A DNA stretch of 64,000 nucleotides from Marisa cornuarietis. Its lineage: Eukaryota; Mollusca; Gastropoda; Architaenioglossa; Ampullariidae. The stretch lies in NCBI GenBank assembly GCA_004794655.1, contig SMMW01000042.1:1803001-1867000 (forward strand), read 5' to 3'. Made by a program: the position numbers and the translations under genes. The notes beneath the pieces were generated by a model. It saw only the letters and a list, made by a program, of their open reading frames with translations. It was not told the DNA's origin and made no database searches. This document shows positions 46,961 to 59,100 of the stretch, one piece after another; within the stretch, counting starts at the first letter, position 1, and each line of letters begins with the position of its first letter.

Positions 46961-48690
46961 ACTGTTCATCTTTCTCCTTTTCTTTCTCTCTCATTATTAT
47001 TATTATTACAATGGAGAACACACACAGTCCTAATCCTTGGAAGCCGTTGCTCCTTAGCTTTATATTTACCCAGTTTTGTCCTCAACTCCTACCTCAAATA
47101 CTAGTCAGGCGAGAAAGCACCTCGGGCAGTCGGTATCGCTTGTGACCTACCTCCCACATAACTGTCAGACAGATAAAAGTATTTAGTGGATGCTGACCAC
47201 GTGTAGTAGTCAGCATCGCATTTTCTCGTACGTGAGCCAGGGGGACAGTCAGAATGCTAACTCAGGGTCCCTATATACTTTTCTCACAGCGCTGCTAGCT
47301 AATCGGCCTTCAGCTGGCATCTCAACCAGCCTCTACCACAATACCCTTGCTCTTGTCCGAAAAAAGACTGTGTGAAATAACCCCACAAGCTCTGTTTCGG
47401 ATTTCACATAGATTATTTTTACTCTTGTCCCTGCATGTAAATGGTATTACATCCGGTGGCGATGGTCTCCCGAGGCAAGATAGTCTCGGCTGAGATAGTA
47501 CTTGCCTGTGAGCGCCCATCCATCTTCATTTTTCTTCAGGCCGGAAGTAGAAGGGATAAGAAAGACGAGGTCACGCGCTCACGCTGGGCTGTCACGCCCT
47601 GACGTTACCCTGTCACAATGTCAGTTTGTGAAATATTTTCTGTCACGAAGTTAAATTTCTAATTAACCACTCAGTTCACTGGTCCCAGTGTTGGTGCGAG
47701 AGACCAACCTGCGCATGCGCTGTGGTTGAACTGCCCCACGCAGAATAGTACCTGCATGTCAACACACATTTGCTTTCAACTTCAATTATTTTCTATACAT
47801 TTCGATTAAAAGGTGTGTATGTGTTTAAAACTTCATGTTAGATATTTGCCTGAGAGTTAAACAGAGAGTGGGGGGGGGAGTAAACGGTTTTCTGTCACAA
47901 TGACAGTATGTCAATTAAATATTCACACGCATCTCTGCTAATAATCATTTTATAAGTAATTGTCACAATAACAGTATGTCCGATGAATTGTCACAATGAC
48001 CCTGTTAGTAGTAGTTTGGTAACTGTTGAATAGCGTATCTAAAATATACTTTTATCAACAGCCATTTTTAGAAATTCAGCACTATTCACGCAGAGGAAAA
48101 AAATTATACATATTTACTATGGATCGTAATCATGAATAATTCTTTTTCTTTGTCTCTTTCCCGTATTAGTAGGAAAAAGAAATGTGTTCACATACACACC
48201 AACGCATATACGTACGTACACATGGAGGGAGAAGGGAGGGAAAATAGAGAGTGGAAGAAGAAGGAGACAAACATGCACATGCCATCAGAAATTTAACCAA
48301 AAGAAAAAACCCCGTTTCCTTGTTTTTCTTTCGTTTACTTTCCATTTGCTTTGCTGAGCTTAGTCATAAACAGTGTCATAAACAGCTGTGCATACATCAC
48401 ATAGACATAAGTGTTAACGTACATCGTAGACTGTAGCGTGTCTGTACCTGTTCATGTCAAGACAATAGCGCACCTATGATCGCTGGTTAGCCGCAAAAGA
48501 GGCACAGCACAGCACAGCAGAAGAAAACAGCACATGAGGAAAACAAAAGACTTCATAGCACACACACACACAGAGGAGACCGGCGCGCAGCAAGCATTTT
48601 TAACGAGACAACCCTTCCATAGGTAACCTGACAGTCGCCTGGGAAGGTCCGGTCTGGCGGAGTAGCAGTTCCAGCAGTTGGAAATATTAT
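46961..48690. other. Upstream region of the microexon sushi gene
   Basis: No coding signal. TGTCACAATGACA-type motifs lie at 47611, 47893, 47961 and 47989, and an NRF1-type palindrome (TGCGCATGCGCT) lies at about 47711. No TATA box was recognised near the ATG. Confidence 0.4.
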
Positions 48691-48695
48691 TAAAC

Positions 48696-48729
48696 ATGCC
48701 CGTCTTCTACCACTTTCTTATGCTCATCC
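48696..48729 (+). CDS. Start exon of the microexon gene
   Basis: TTAAACATGCC gives a start context, then MPVFYHFLMLI and a donor CATCC|GTGAGT. It supplies only the first 11 residues of the signal peptide and ends in phase 1. Confidence 0.75.
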
Positions 48730-51700
48730 GTGAGTATATTTAATTGTTAATGTACTGTTGAAAGGTTTATAAAGCCGACTGCTATCATTAGTTTGTAAAG
48801 AATCTGCGTTCCATTTTCTGTAGAAACTTACCTAGATTCAGTATTACTCCATACGCGAGAGAATTAAACTATTTTGTCAATGACCTCATGTGAATTCGGT
48901 CTCTCGAGAGTACCTACTGCAGATCTATGAAGATCTTAACATTTGAATGTCTTGCGACGTCTTTGGCGTTATTTTCACACCTTCTGTAAAGTAGTATATT
49001 GCAATAAACTTTATCATAAAAGATTTTACACTTTGGTAAAGCTTAACTTTTCAGTGCAGTGCCCTTTTATTTGAACCTGTTTTAAATGATCATGAAATGT
49101 AAATTTAATCTACGGTAAGTCTTCTTTTGACCAATATCGAAGGTTCCTATCTAATCGATCTCATATAACAGGACTGACAGTAAGGGGTGTCAGGTGGTCA
49201 GCCATAATTTGAACAGTTACTTACTTATGCGTCTCATCATCCATAATTTAATCCTCTTTCTGATTTAATTCTTTTTTTTTTACAGCATCTATACAATTTT
49301 TCATTTCGAAATTTTAAAGTAAATGCCATCGTTTTACCTATATATTCATTATACACCTAATCATTAACAGAAAACCCAAGTTTTTTTACTTCAGTAAATA
49401 CAGTTATTTAATACAGTGTTCCCTCGCCACTTCGCGCTTCATGTTTCGCGGCTTCAGTGCTTCGCGGGTTTTCAAAAAATTATATGTAAAATATTTATCG
49501 CGGTATTTTCGCTGTTTTGTGTGTTTTTACGGTACTCCGTCTAAAGTATTTTTGCACATACATAGTACGTATTGTACAGTAATGTTTCCCAGTCGCTGAT
49601 TGACTCAGTAACCGTCGCATCTTGTTTTCTTTCGCTGTGCGCAGCTACCCCCTCTCTCAGCTCTTCCATTTCCCGTTAGCATCCGACTGTCACGTGTGCG
49701 TAGTTTTCATCTGCGGTGTTGTGTACGTTATTTGTGAAACTTTCGTTAGAGACTGAATGTATTCAAGCCCTGCCATGCCACCCAATCGTTCATAACTCGC
49801 ACGAAGAGATCTGTTACGCCTATGCCTTTAGAGGAAGTAGTAGAAGTTACGTCCGGTCGAAGATACCGCACCACCTGATGAAGTGGTGCCTTTAGAAGAG
49901 CATTAATGCCCTTCTTGGCATTCATCTCATCTTCATCGCCATCGTCATCAGTACTGTTAAGCTAATTAATCATTATCATTCTAGCTGTATGGTGTATTTT
50001 CAATGGTGACTACCCATATTAATTTTTTTAAATTACGTATCTAGATTTAAGAGTTTAAAACATTTTTATGGGAAAAGTTATTAAGGGAATGAGAAAGGGT
50101 TATGTATAAGAGTGTTGGGAGGGTTTATAAAGACTTAAAATAATGTATAACTACTAAAAACAGTATAGCGTCCCTACTTCGCGGAAATTCACTTATCGCG
50201 GGTGGGCCTGGAAAGGAACACCCGCGATAAGTGAGGGATTACTGTACATTTAAACATTTTTGATGACCATCTTCACATGAAATTGTTCATTAGGAAATTT
50301 TATGTAAACAATTTCTGAACGTATATTCAATTTGTTAGTTCTTAAAATAAGTTGGAAAAAACATATGAAACGACTCCCCAAAACAGAACTATGCACGATG
50401 TACTGTGTATATAAATGAGCATTCCTTAAAATATATTTAAAAGTCTAATTTATTTTTTATTAGCAGGTATGCTCACTCAAACACAGGTGCAGGAAAAAGT
50501 TTCTACAAAAAGTACATACGCATAACTGCTACGCTCGAGTACTGTATTTTGCATGCTGAAGAGATGTTAAGTTGAGAACAATGAACAATGGAGATTGTTT
50601 TGCTGGCGAGCATTAAAACTCATTTATCAGAGATGTTCAGAGTGTCACCTTGCGAAAGTCATAGCTGGGATATACAGCTTTCTCTTTGTGTGTTCCTGAC
50701 TAGTATTTTTAGTGCTGGCAAGTCGCAGCTGATGACATAGTTTCTTCTGGCAGATATGGTACATATTTAACATCAACAGTCTACCGTACATAACAAATAA
50801 AAAGTAATATATCTTAACTAATTTAAAAAAAAAAATTAGCACTTACAGTCACGTTTACAAAACGTCCTACACGATGCATTCGTGTTTTATGGCGTCTTCT
50901 GCTTCAGAGACCACTGCATGCCGCGATCACTTATCTGAAAAAAAGGCTAGTGAACTACCAAGATAAGTTTAAATGATATTAAGTTATTTTCTTTTATAAG
51001 TTTAGTATGCAAAAGATTCGTTTACTATCGCGTCTTAAACACAGCTCCAGGAGGTTCATGAAGACGTAGCAGGCCCCAGTTGACGAGGAAGATAAAGAAA
51101 AGTCCCCCAGCGATACTGGGGGATTGTTATCTTGTCTAAGGTGTTAATCAGCTAGTTTTGAACTACATCCCCGAACTTTCACAGTGAGCACTAACAATCG
51201 CTCCACTCGTCTTCTCTCTGTTTGCATAGGTAGATTTTTGGTGTTATTTTAGATTTTCTGCTGCCATTTTTTAAATTCTTATTCATTATGGAAATTTTTA
51301 AGTTCCATATCTCAAAATGACACTAGTTTTTCTCAAAATGTGCTTTTCGCAGTAAAGATAACATCGAAAACCTTGACGAGGTCACTACTAATACATACTT
51401 CCCAATAATATTTGACTAGTGTCTGAAAACGTTATACCTATGGACAATAAGTCCACAGCAAATGTCGAAGCTTTCTTGATGTTGATTAGTTATTTACTTC
51501 CACAGCCCTCTTTTTGACACCATGATAAAAAAAATACGCAAAAGCAACTGTAGCAGGCAGAGATATTTCATGTATACATTACAATCGCACACAATTAAAC
51601 GATAGCAACAGATTTTTACATTTATGCCTCTAATAGTTTTCTATTTCAGCTAAAATAATGTGTTGTTAGGCCCCATTTCTTTTTATAAAATCACAAATAA

Positions 51701-54700
51701 TTTTACCTAGAAAAAAATAGTACATTTAAACTGGCTGAAGTATTGGCTACTATAAGAAGACATTTTATTTCATCAAGTATTATCCAAGAAGTAGAATAAA
51801 GCTAAACTTAGTGTTGCCTACTATAAAAAGATTTCTATCAGGTATTATCAAAGAGAAGAATAAAGCTATAAAGGGTGTGTGCCGTCCCATAAGTTTATTT
51901 CGGGCCTTTATTTCGACCATCGATCTTGTGATGATGGGACCAGGTGCGATGGACAATGATAATGAAAGAATTGAGGCCAGGGTAACAGCCGCGCTAGCTG
52001 GATACTAAAACAAAACAGTCAGCTAAATTGGTATAAAATATTTAAAGCTTACCTGACTTTTAGATTTTAGCATCCAGCTAGCAACACTGTGCGTCTGAAC
52101 CGCAGCTGGCTAGGAAACGAGAGAAACACGAAGATTTGTATAACTGGAAAACTAATTATTTAGAAGAGTTGGAATTTGTGCCTGGTGTAACACCGGAAGT
52201 CACGCCAGAGCCAGATTTTACTGTGGAAGATGCACTAAACTGAAGGTCTCTTGCAACATATATATCTCCTACAGTGTTATCGTGTTAAATCGTATAAATT
52301 ATTATCGACTACCTGGCTTCAATTAGTTAGCAGTTTTGCTAGCGGTTACCGACATATTATGCACTTGGCCCTGGTTTCCCTTTAGGGTTTTTACCTTGTT
52401 GATTCTATCTATCCCACAATTTGATAGTTAGTCTGGTTAGAGCAGAAGATAAAGAAATACAGAAATACTGCATTATGTGCTAGGCTCCGGCAAATGTTAG
52501 AATTATACTGTAAACATTCCATAAGGGACATACTACTACCTACCACTAATTATACTTTTCTACTTTGAACTGATTAGTTGCTAAATATCCCACTTGTCAA
52601 CGTGAATAAGAAACGCGCTTGAGTCTTCTAAATGTTATATATCTTCCTGTACAAATTACTTTCTTCTTCTTCCCGTTCTATCATGGAAACGTCTTTCTGT
52701 ACATTCCATCTTGTTGGTAATGTAATGTAATGCCGTGCAATGTACTAAGCATAAATGATGTTTCATTTTTTTCAGTGGTGTTTTGGAAACCAGCATGTAA
52801 GTATAATGGTCAAGCAAACTCACACATATGAGTATTTTAGGCGCACGAAACATAAAAACGCGCCTCGTCATTCATGCACACATATCAAATGACGGCTAAG
52901 CATAGGATAGCATGGGAAACAACCGTGATACAAAAATATCCTTAGAGTAGCGAGCGCTTTTGATTTGGTTTTATTCGAATACGAATAGTTTATTTTGTTA
53001 GGCCTTTTGGGTCAATTCAAAAAGATTAGTATACATCATATTAGAGGGAAAATAAATAGTAAACATTAGATGAAGAATATGTTTTAGCGTAGAATAGTAT
53101 CTCTTGTATTGTCGCTAGATAAAACCTTAGCAAGGTGATGCAATATTGTCTCATTTTTTGTTGACATCAACAGAAGTTGTTTAATGGTATTAAGTCTATT
53201 TTAATACCCTTTTTGGAATGAAACTTTTTCGTAGATCTATCAGACGATGAGAGCATACTATAAAATGAAATTCATCCTCTTCATCGATACGACACATTGT
53301 AACGGATGTCTGTGCGCAACGGATAATACTTACTAGACTTAAAACGCTACAACACCAAGATCAACATTTCAAACACGCGCATCCGTACAATCAAGGACAC
53401 TATATTGAAATATAATGAAAAAGAAGTATGTAAAAGAGATCGTCCGTATATACACAATAATTTACACAAATGGTCAGATACTTGTAATCTATTTTTTAGT
53501 TTTCTAGTTGTCGATAGTCCTTCAGTTTTTGATGACTGTCAATATTCCACAGTTCAGTCACAGTCCACCACAACATATTTATATATAGACGCCACAGTTC
53601 ACGAGTACGTAGTTATATTCTCACAAAACTTGGTCTACACCAGTATGAAGATGATATTCCACACGTCTCCTCAAGGCGGGTCTGCACTCGCCAACGCGCA
53701 GATTTGGAAAGTGGTCAGTTTTTCTTACTAGGAGGCCATCTTGCTTCTTCCCGCTTTTTGTGGTGTCCCTCTTCTCCCTTTGATGCTGGATCGTGTCAGG
53801 GAAGCTGGCACCTACTAAAATCTTCAACATTGCGGCCGCATTCAGGCCCCCGTGTTCCGTGTCACTGGTCAAGATTTACACTTCCCTGTCCTGTCCATTA
53901 GCCATGTTTTTTGTTGGACTGTTTCACTGCTTGTTGCCCTTTTCATGGATTGCTTTGCTGGGTTTACGCTTCCTCACTTTCTGTGTAGTGCACTGGCGAA
54001 TGACAAGTTGTTCTGCCCGTGGAAAACAGTCTGACTTTTTACATGGCCTGAATTGTTTTTTTATGTCCCATTCTATGTTTTCTATGTGCATTGAAACAAT
54101 GCTGCTGCTATGAAGACGATGGTCACAAAGACTATCTATAGTTTGGGCTTTTAAACGCACAATTAGTCTACTAAGCCGCGTGAATACAACGCGCTGATTT
54201 CGCCAACGCATACTGATATAAGACCAATGAGTATTACACAACCGTTTTAAAGAGTAAAAAGCAGAACTATTCAAGAAAAAGCACAGCTCAAAAGAAACCA
54301 ATCGACTGGCTCAGCTGAGAACAGCTCTCTCTCTCTCTCTGTATTGGACTGGACGTCTTTCACACGTATATACGAATAAGGAAGGGGGTGTACACGTGTG
54401 TGTAACTGTTTCCATTATGTAAATTGTACATTATATTGTGTTGGGATAATTGTACTGTAATCTAATGTAATGTGAAATAAAAGTTCCAAAAAGTCAAGGG
54501 AAAGAAGAAACAAAACAACACGACAGCAGTGAGTCGCAAAATCGACGACCATGGCAAAAGTAAACAAATACACTAACAAATTCAGCGACAAATGGCCTCT
54601 GGTTTTACTAATGTCTAGTGTTTGCATTCCATCAAATAGATCACAGTGGCAACAAATGTCGTAACTGCAAAATTTGTAAACCATAGGACCTAGAAGCATT

Positions 54701-55152
54701 TAAACAAACCTTGACACTATTTTCCCTACTGTCTATGCTTGCAGGTTCTAACCTTCCCCCATTCGATCCTGCACAAGAGCAAGCTTCAAATCCACCGGAG
54801 GTCAACACACCTCAAACAGCTGCCCCACCACCAACAAAACCACCCCAGTCGACGAAATCAGGGGTTGATTTCGATTTCAAAGGATTTTTTGACCATTTCG
54901 TTAAAGTTTATGGTAAGCATGACAGTCTTTACAAAATCTATCAGAAAACAACTGGTGCACGTTTTTTTAACGTTTAGGGAACTTTCTACTTGATTAGAAG
55001 TGCTTCTTTAAATAGATTAATGTATTTAATCTGACACTAACTTATTTTGTCTATAGGTAATGAATCACTCACCATCTTGCAGTATCATCTCAACGACAGA
55101 GTTAATGGTGAGTGAAGCGGCTGCAACAATATGCTATTAATCCCTCTTTTTT

Positions 55153-55183
<31 letters not shown>

Positions 55184-56061
55184 GATTCTCTCTCTCTCTC
55201 TCATGTATACAAAGAGAGCAAAAGAAAGCTCTAAGCAGAACCTCTTTCATAATTCAAATATTAAAAATCGGTGGAAAGATAATAAATGTATACATAAATG
55301 CTCTCAAATTTACAACTACACTCATTTTATTTGGTTACATTAAGGATACTTTTATTGATAAAGTAAAATTGTACATATATGATACATCTAGACTCAGTAC
55401 AAGTACTCTATGATTGTATGCATACAAGAATTGTGCAGACAAATGAAAGTTGAAAGATGTATAGCTTTTAGTAATATAGAATTGGTAACCCTTGATTAAC
55501 AGTGGGAACTTTATAGAAACATCTATACAACTACACATTTTTTTCTTTTTTATATTTTGGATTTTTTAAGGGGAGAATCATACCCAAAGAGGGAGAGAGA
55601 GAGAGAGAGAGAGGGTGTTTTCTTTATGTTTGTGAAAAATCAATGGCTTTATTGCTTAATACTGTACCATTGTTTAATCGATCAGGAAAATGTTTTATAT
55701 GCATGGAATTGTGTGTAAACTGTATTTAATACTACTGTTAAAAAGGGAGAAAGAAAAAGGGAATAAAATACTAACAGATGGGTTTTTATTACTCTAACTT
55801 AGAAGCAAAACCAGTTCGTGATGATATTAATGGGCTTAGTGTGACTGGTAAAAATAAATATACACCCTTAAAAGATTTAACATAATGGGCTAGGTTTAAG
55901 AAATGGATCTCACTTCTTTTGACTCACTGTGGAACTATTATAAGAACCTATCTTATGAGCATTGATGGTGGCAGTTTGTAACGATACCTTCATTTGTGCA
56001 TTGTATGAAAGCAAAGGTAGAAGATTGGAGGAAAGGGGAGGGAAATAGGTTCTATATCTGA

Positions 56062-56127
<66 letters not shown>

Positions 56128-59100
56128 GGGGGGTTCTTATTTTCAGGTGAGCTTTGTTACTGTTATTTGTATTGCTAGAATATACTGTGACGTTAAGAAA
56201 AAGAGAAGAGCGATGAGAAGAGAAAGAGAGTGAGAAAATGAGATAACTTGACACCACAAGGTTATGCTAATATTACTTTTTTTCTTTATTACAGCTGATG
56301 GACTCACTCCTGCATCTAATACGCTTTCTGGTATTTATTTAATTAATTAAATTAATTAATTAAAACAATCTGGTATTATTTTATTACTTACTTTGAGTAA
56401 TTTTTCAAATGTCGTGACTGATCTGTACATTTAATACTTAAACATTAACTTAAAATAAAATGTCATTACACTCGTTGACATCATTTTCAAGTCAACACAA
56501 ACGTCTGACCAAAATAATGACTGCGATAGAGTTCAGGCACTTCTTTTAAAGAAAAGGCTTGAATAGAGCAGCAAAAACAGTTAGATGAGGAGAATTAAAA
56601 AATTCTTTACTATAAAAGGGACAAATGACACACATATTTGTTTTATTGAAGGTCCCCCAATTCCATGTGGAGAGGCACCATCTTTACCGGGTTCCATCAT
56701 AACATATAAAAACCCACTGCGTTCTCATGGATCCATGGCTTCTTACACCTGCAACACAGGCTATACTGGTAACAGTGAGACCATTGTCTGTCATACCGGC
56801 AAGTGGACAGATCCTGTCAATCCTGTCATCTGCACCATCGGTTAGTGATAATGATAACCATCACAGAAACAGAACATTCATTTAAAGGAAGGAGACTGTA
56901 GTATATTTTGAAAAAGTACAGTTTTAAGATTATTATGTACATGTACTCAGAATCTAGAAACCACTTCTGTGCTTTACTTAACTTAATTCAAAAAGCCTTG
57001 AAAATTACTTTATTTCATAGACGTTGTTGCTAAGCGACCTACTTTTTAGATAATTTTAAAATTTTAATGAGACTTGAATAACTCCTTAAGGAGTAAAGAC
57101 AAAATTAAGAAAATTTGCAGGCTGTCTATGCATAGTTCTTCAAAATGAAGTGAGGAAAATTAGCTAGGATAATTAAGCACTAAGTTGTAATGTTTCAGTT
57201 TTAATTTTTATTGTAAGTTTGTTTCGTAAAAATGTAAAAAATGTAAAAAGTAAGTCATAAGAAAAATACCATGCCACCGTGTAACTTTGTAGGCATTACA
57301 TGAAGTAAAAAATAGCAGCAAACAGATTTGTATTATTATAGTATGGTTATGATGCCATTAAAATTTGAAATTTGTGGTTTTGCGGCCATGGTAACCAATG
57401 GTTACACTCATTAGAAACGCTTCCTTTTACTATTTTAACATCCCTTATCGATGTCTGTACTGTACAAAAATTTCACCAAATAATGGTGTGCCCCCTCCCC
57501 TTTTAAGCGTACATACCACACAACCATTACGACACCCTTACTACCACACAACACAATCTATCACAAGCTTTCTTTCTGTTCCTTGTTCAAAAATATGTGT
57601 TTACTCGTTCGTTTTTATTCTTTAGGTTCCTCAGTTAGAAATAACTTGTTCCTCCTTTTTTGCCCTGTCTTGATTTTCAAGCACATTTCGTAATCCACTA
57701 TCTCATAAAATTGTTTGCAGGTGGGTATTTCTTCATTCTACCCACTTATCCTCATTTCTGCAAGCTTTGTCTTCTTGCGTTTTTCTTTTTTTTATTTTTA
57801 TTAACTGTTCAATTTTTCTTGTTCTTCACCTCAGCACTGCGCTTCAAGCTCCCATTGTTAGGGATAGGTGTGTTTTAAATCATCATTGTCATCATGTCTT
57901 CTTTTTCTTCTTCTTATTATTATTAAATTGTCGGATATGATCAAGCTTCTTTAAGCTCAAACAGTAGAGAGAGCCGCGTCATGAGTTTTAAGATGGGAAA
58001 TTTTTCAGGTGATTGATGAATTGCAGTATGATTTATACAACATAACTTAAATGCAGTCTTTTCGGAAGTTGCAATCTTTTTATTTCAGTCACGTGTCCGG
58101 TTACTCCACCGCACATACCCAACTCAAATTTTCAAATGACAACGTCGATATATGGATCAACGGTGACTTACACTTGTAAGTCCGGCTTTCAGGCAGTGGG
58201 GATCGCCAGTCCTGCATCTTGTCAACACAACGGCCAGTGGACGCAGCCAAATTTCAAGTGTGCCAACATGATGGGTACGTGAGTGACAATTATTCCCTTT
58301 CTGCACACCTATAATTTCTGTTAAATTGAGTACCCAGTCTACTTGTGCCGATTGTTGATCTATATGTAGATTGATGCCTGTTTTACGAAAATTAGTTGCA
58401 GAACAGTAACCACGATAACCCTTTACAAATAGAACAGGGCCATAGTCACAGGTATAAAGTCTATCTCAAAAGTGGCTATGGACTAAAAGGCATCCTAGGA
58501 CCTCTGAATCCAAAAAATGGCAAACCTTAAAAATAACGATGTGCCAAAGGCAAGTTATCAGATATATCAGTGAAAGTAGAGACGGCGGAGAGGGTTGGAT
58601 TTCATCGTGTCCTTGACACAGTCGACCATGTTCACTGTGCCACGGCCTCCAGACTACGTGACCCTCTACACCTGTAGGTTTTATCTGAGACTTTCAAATA
58701 GTTAACCTTACAATATTAAAAAAGTAAACTTGTTTGAGTCTTTTGCAAATAAGAGTGCATGCACGACAGAGAGAGATTAAATGATTTCTTAAATGATCTT
58801 GCAGAAATGATGGCTCACAACAATGCCTACCAGTCTCTATCGAGTGCAGGTAAGAACTGTCTTTGTTCCCCTTTTTGTCCAGTGTGTCTTTCCAGAACAA
58901 TTTTAACTGTGGAATGGGCTTCTTTTGAAAGCTTAGTTAAAATTTTGGTTGAATCAGCATCACTATGTCATCAGCTCCATTCTGACGACATGCAGCTGTA
59001 CTGTTGTTCTAGGTCGCCGACTTCGTCTGACTATGCTGTCTGCACTATAGTGGATTATATACCGGATGTAAAAAATAGGGTGGTACAAAACAAATTAAAG

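Noticed and set aside
53405..54301. Several 80-125-residue frames on both strands in an intron of the microexon gene
   Set aside because: They overlap one another on opposite strands, have biased composition and lack splice or domain evidence.
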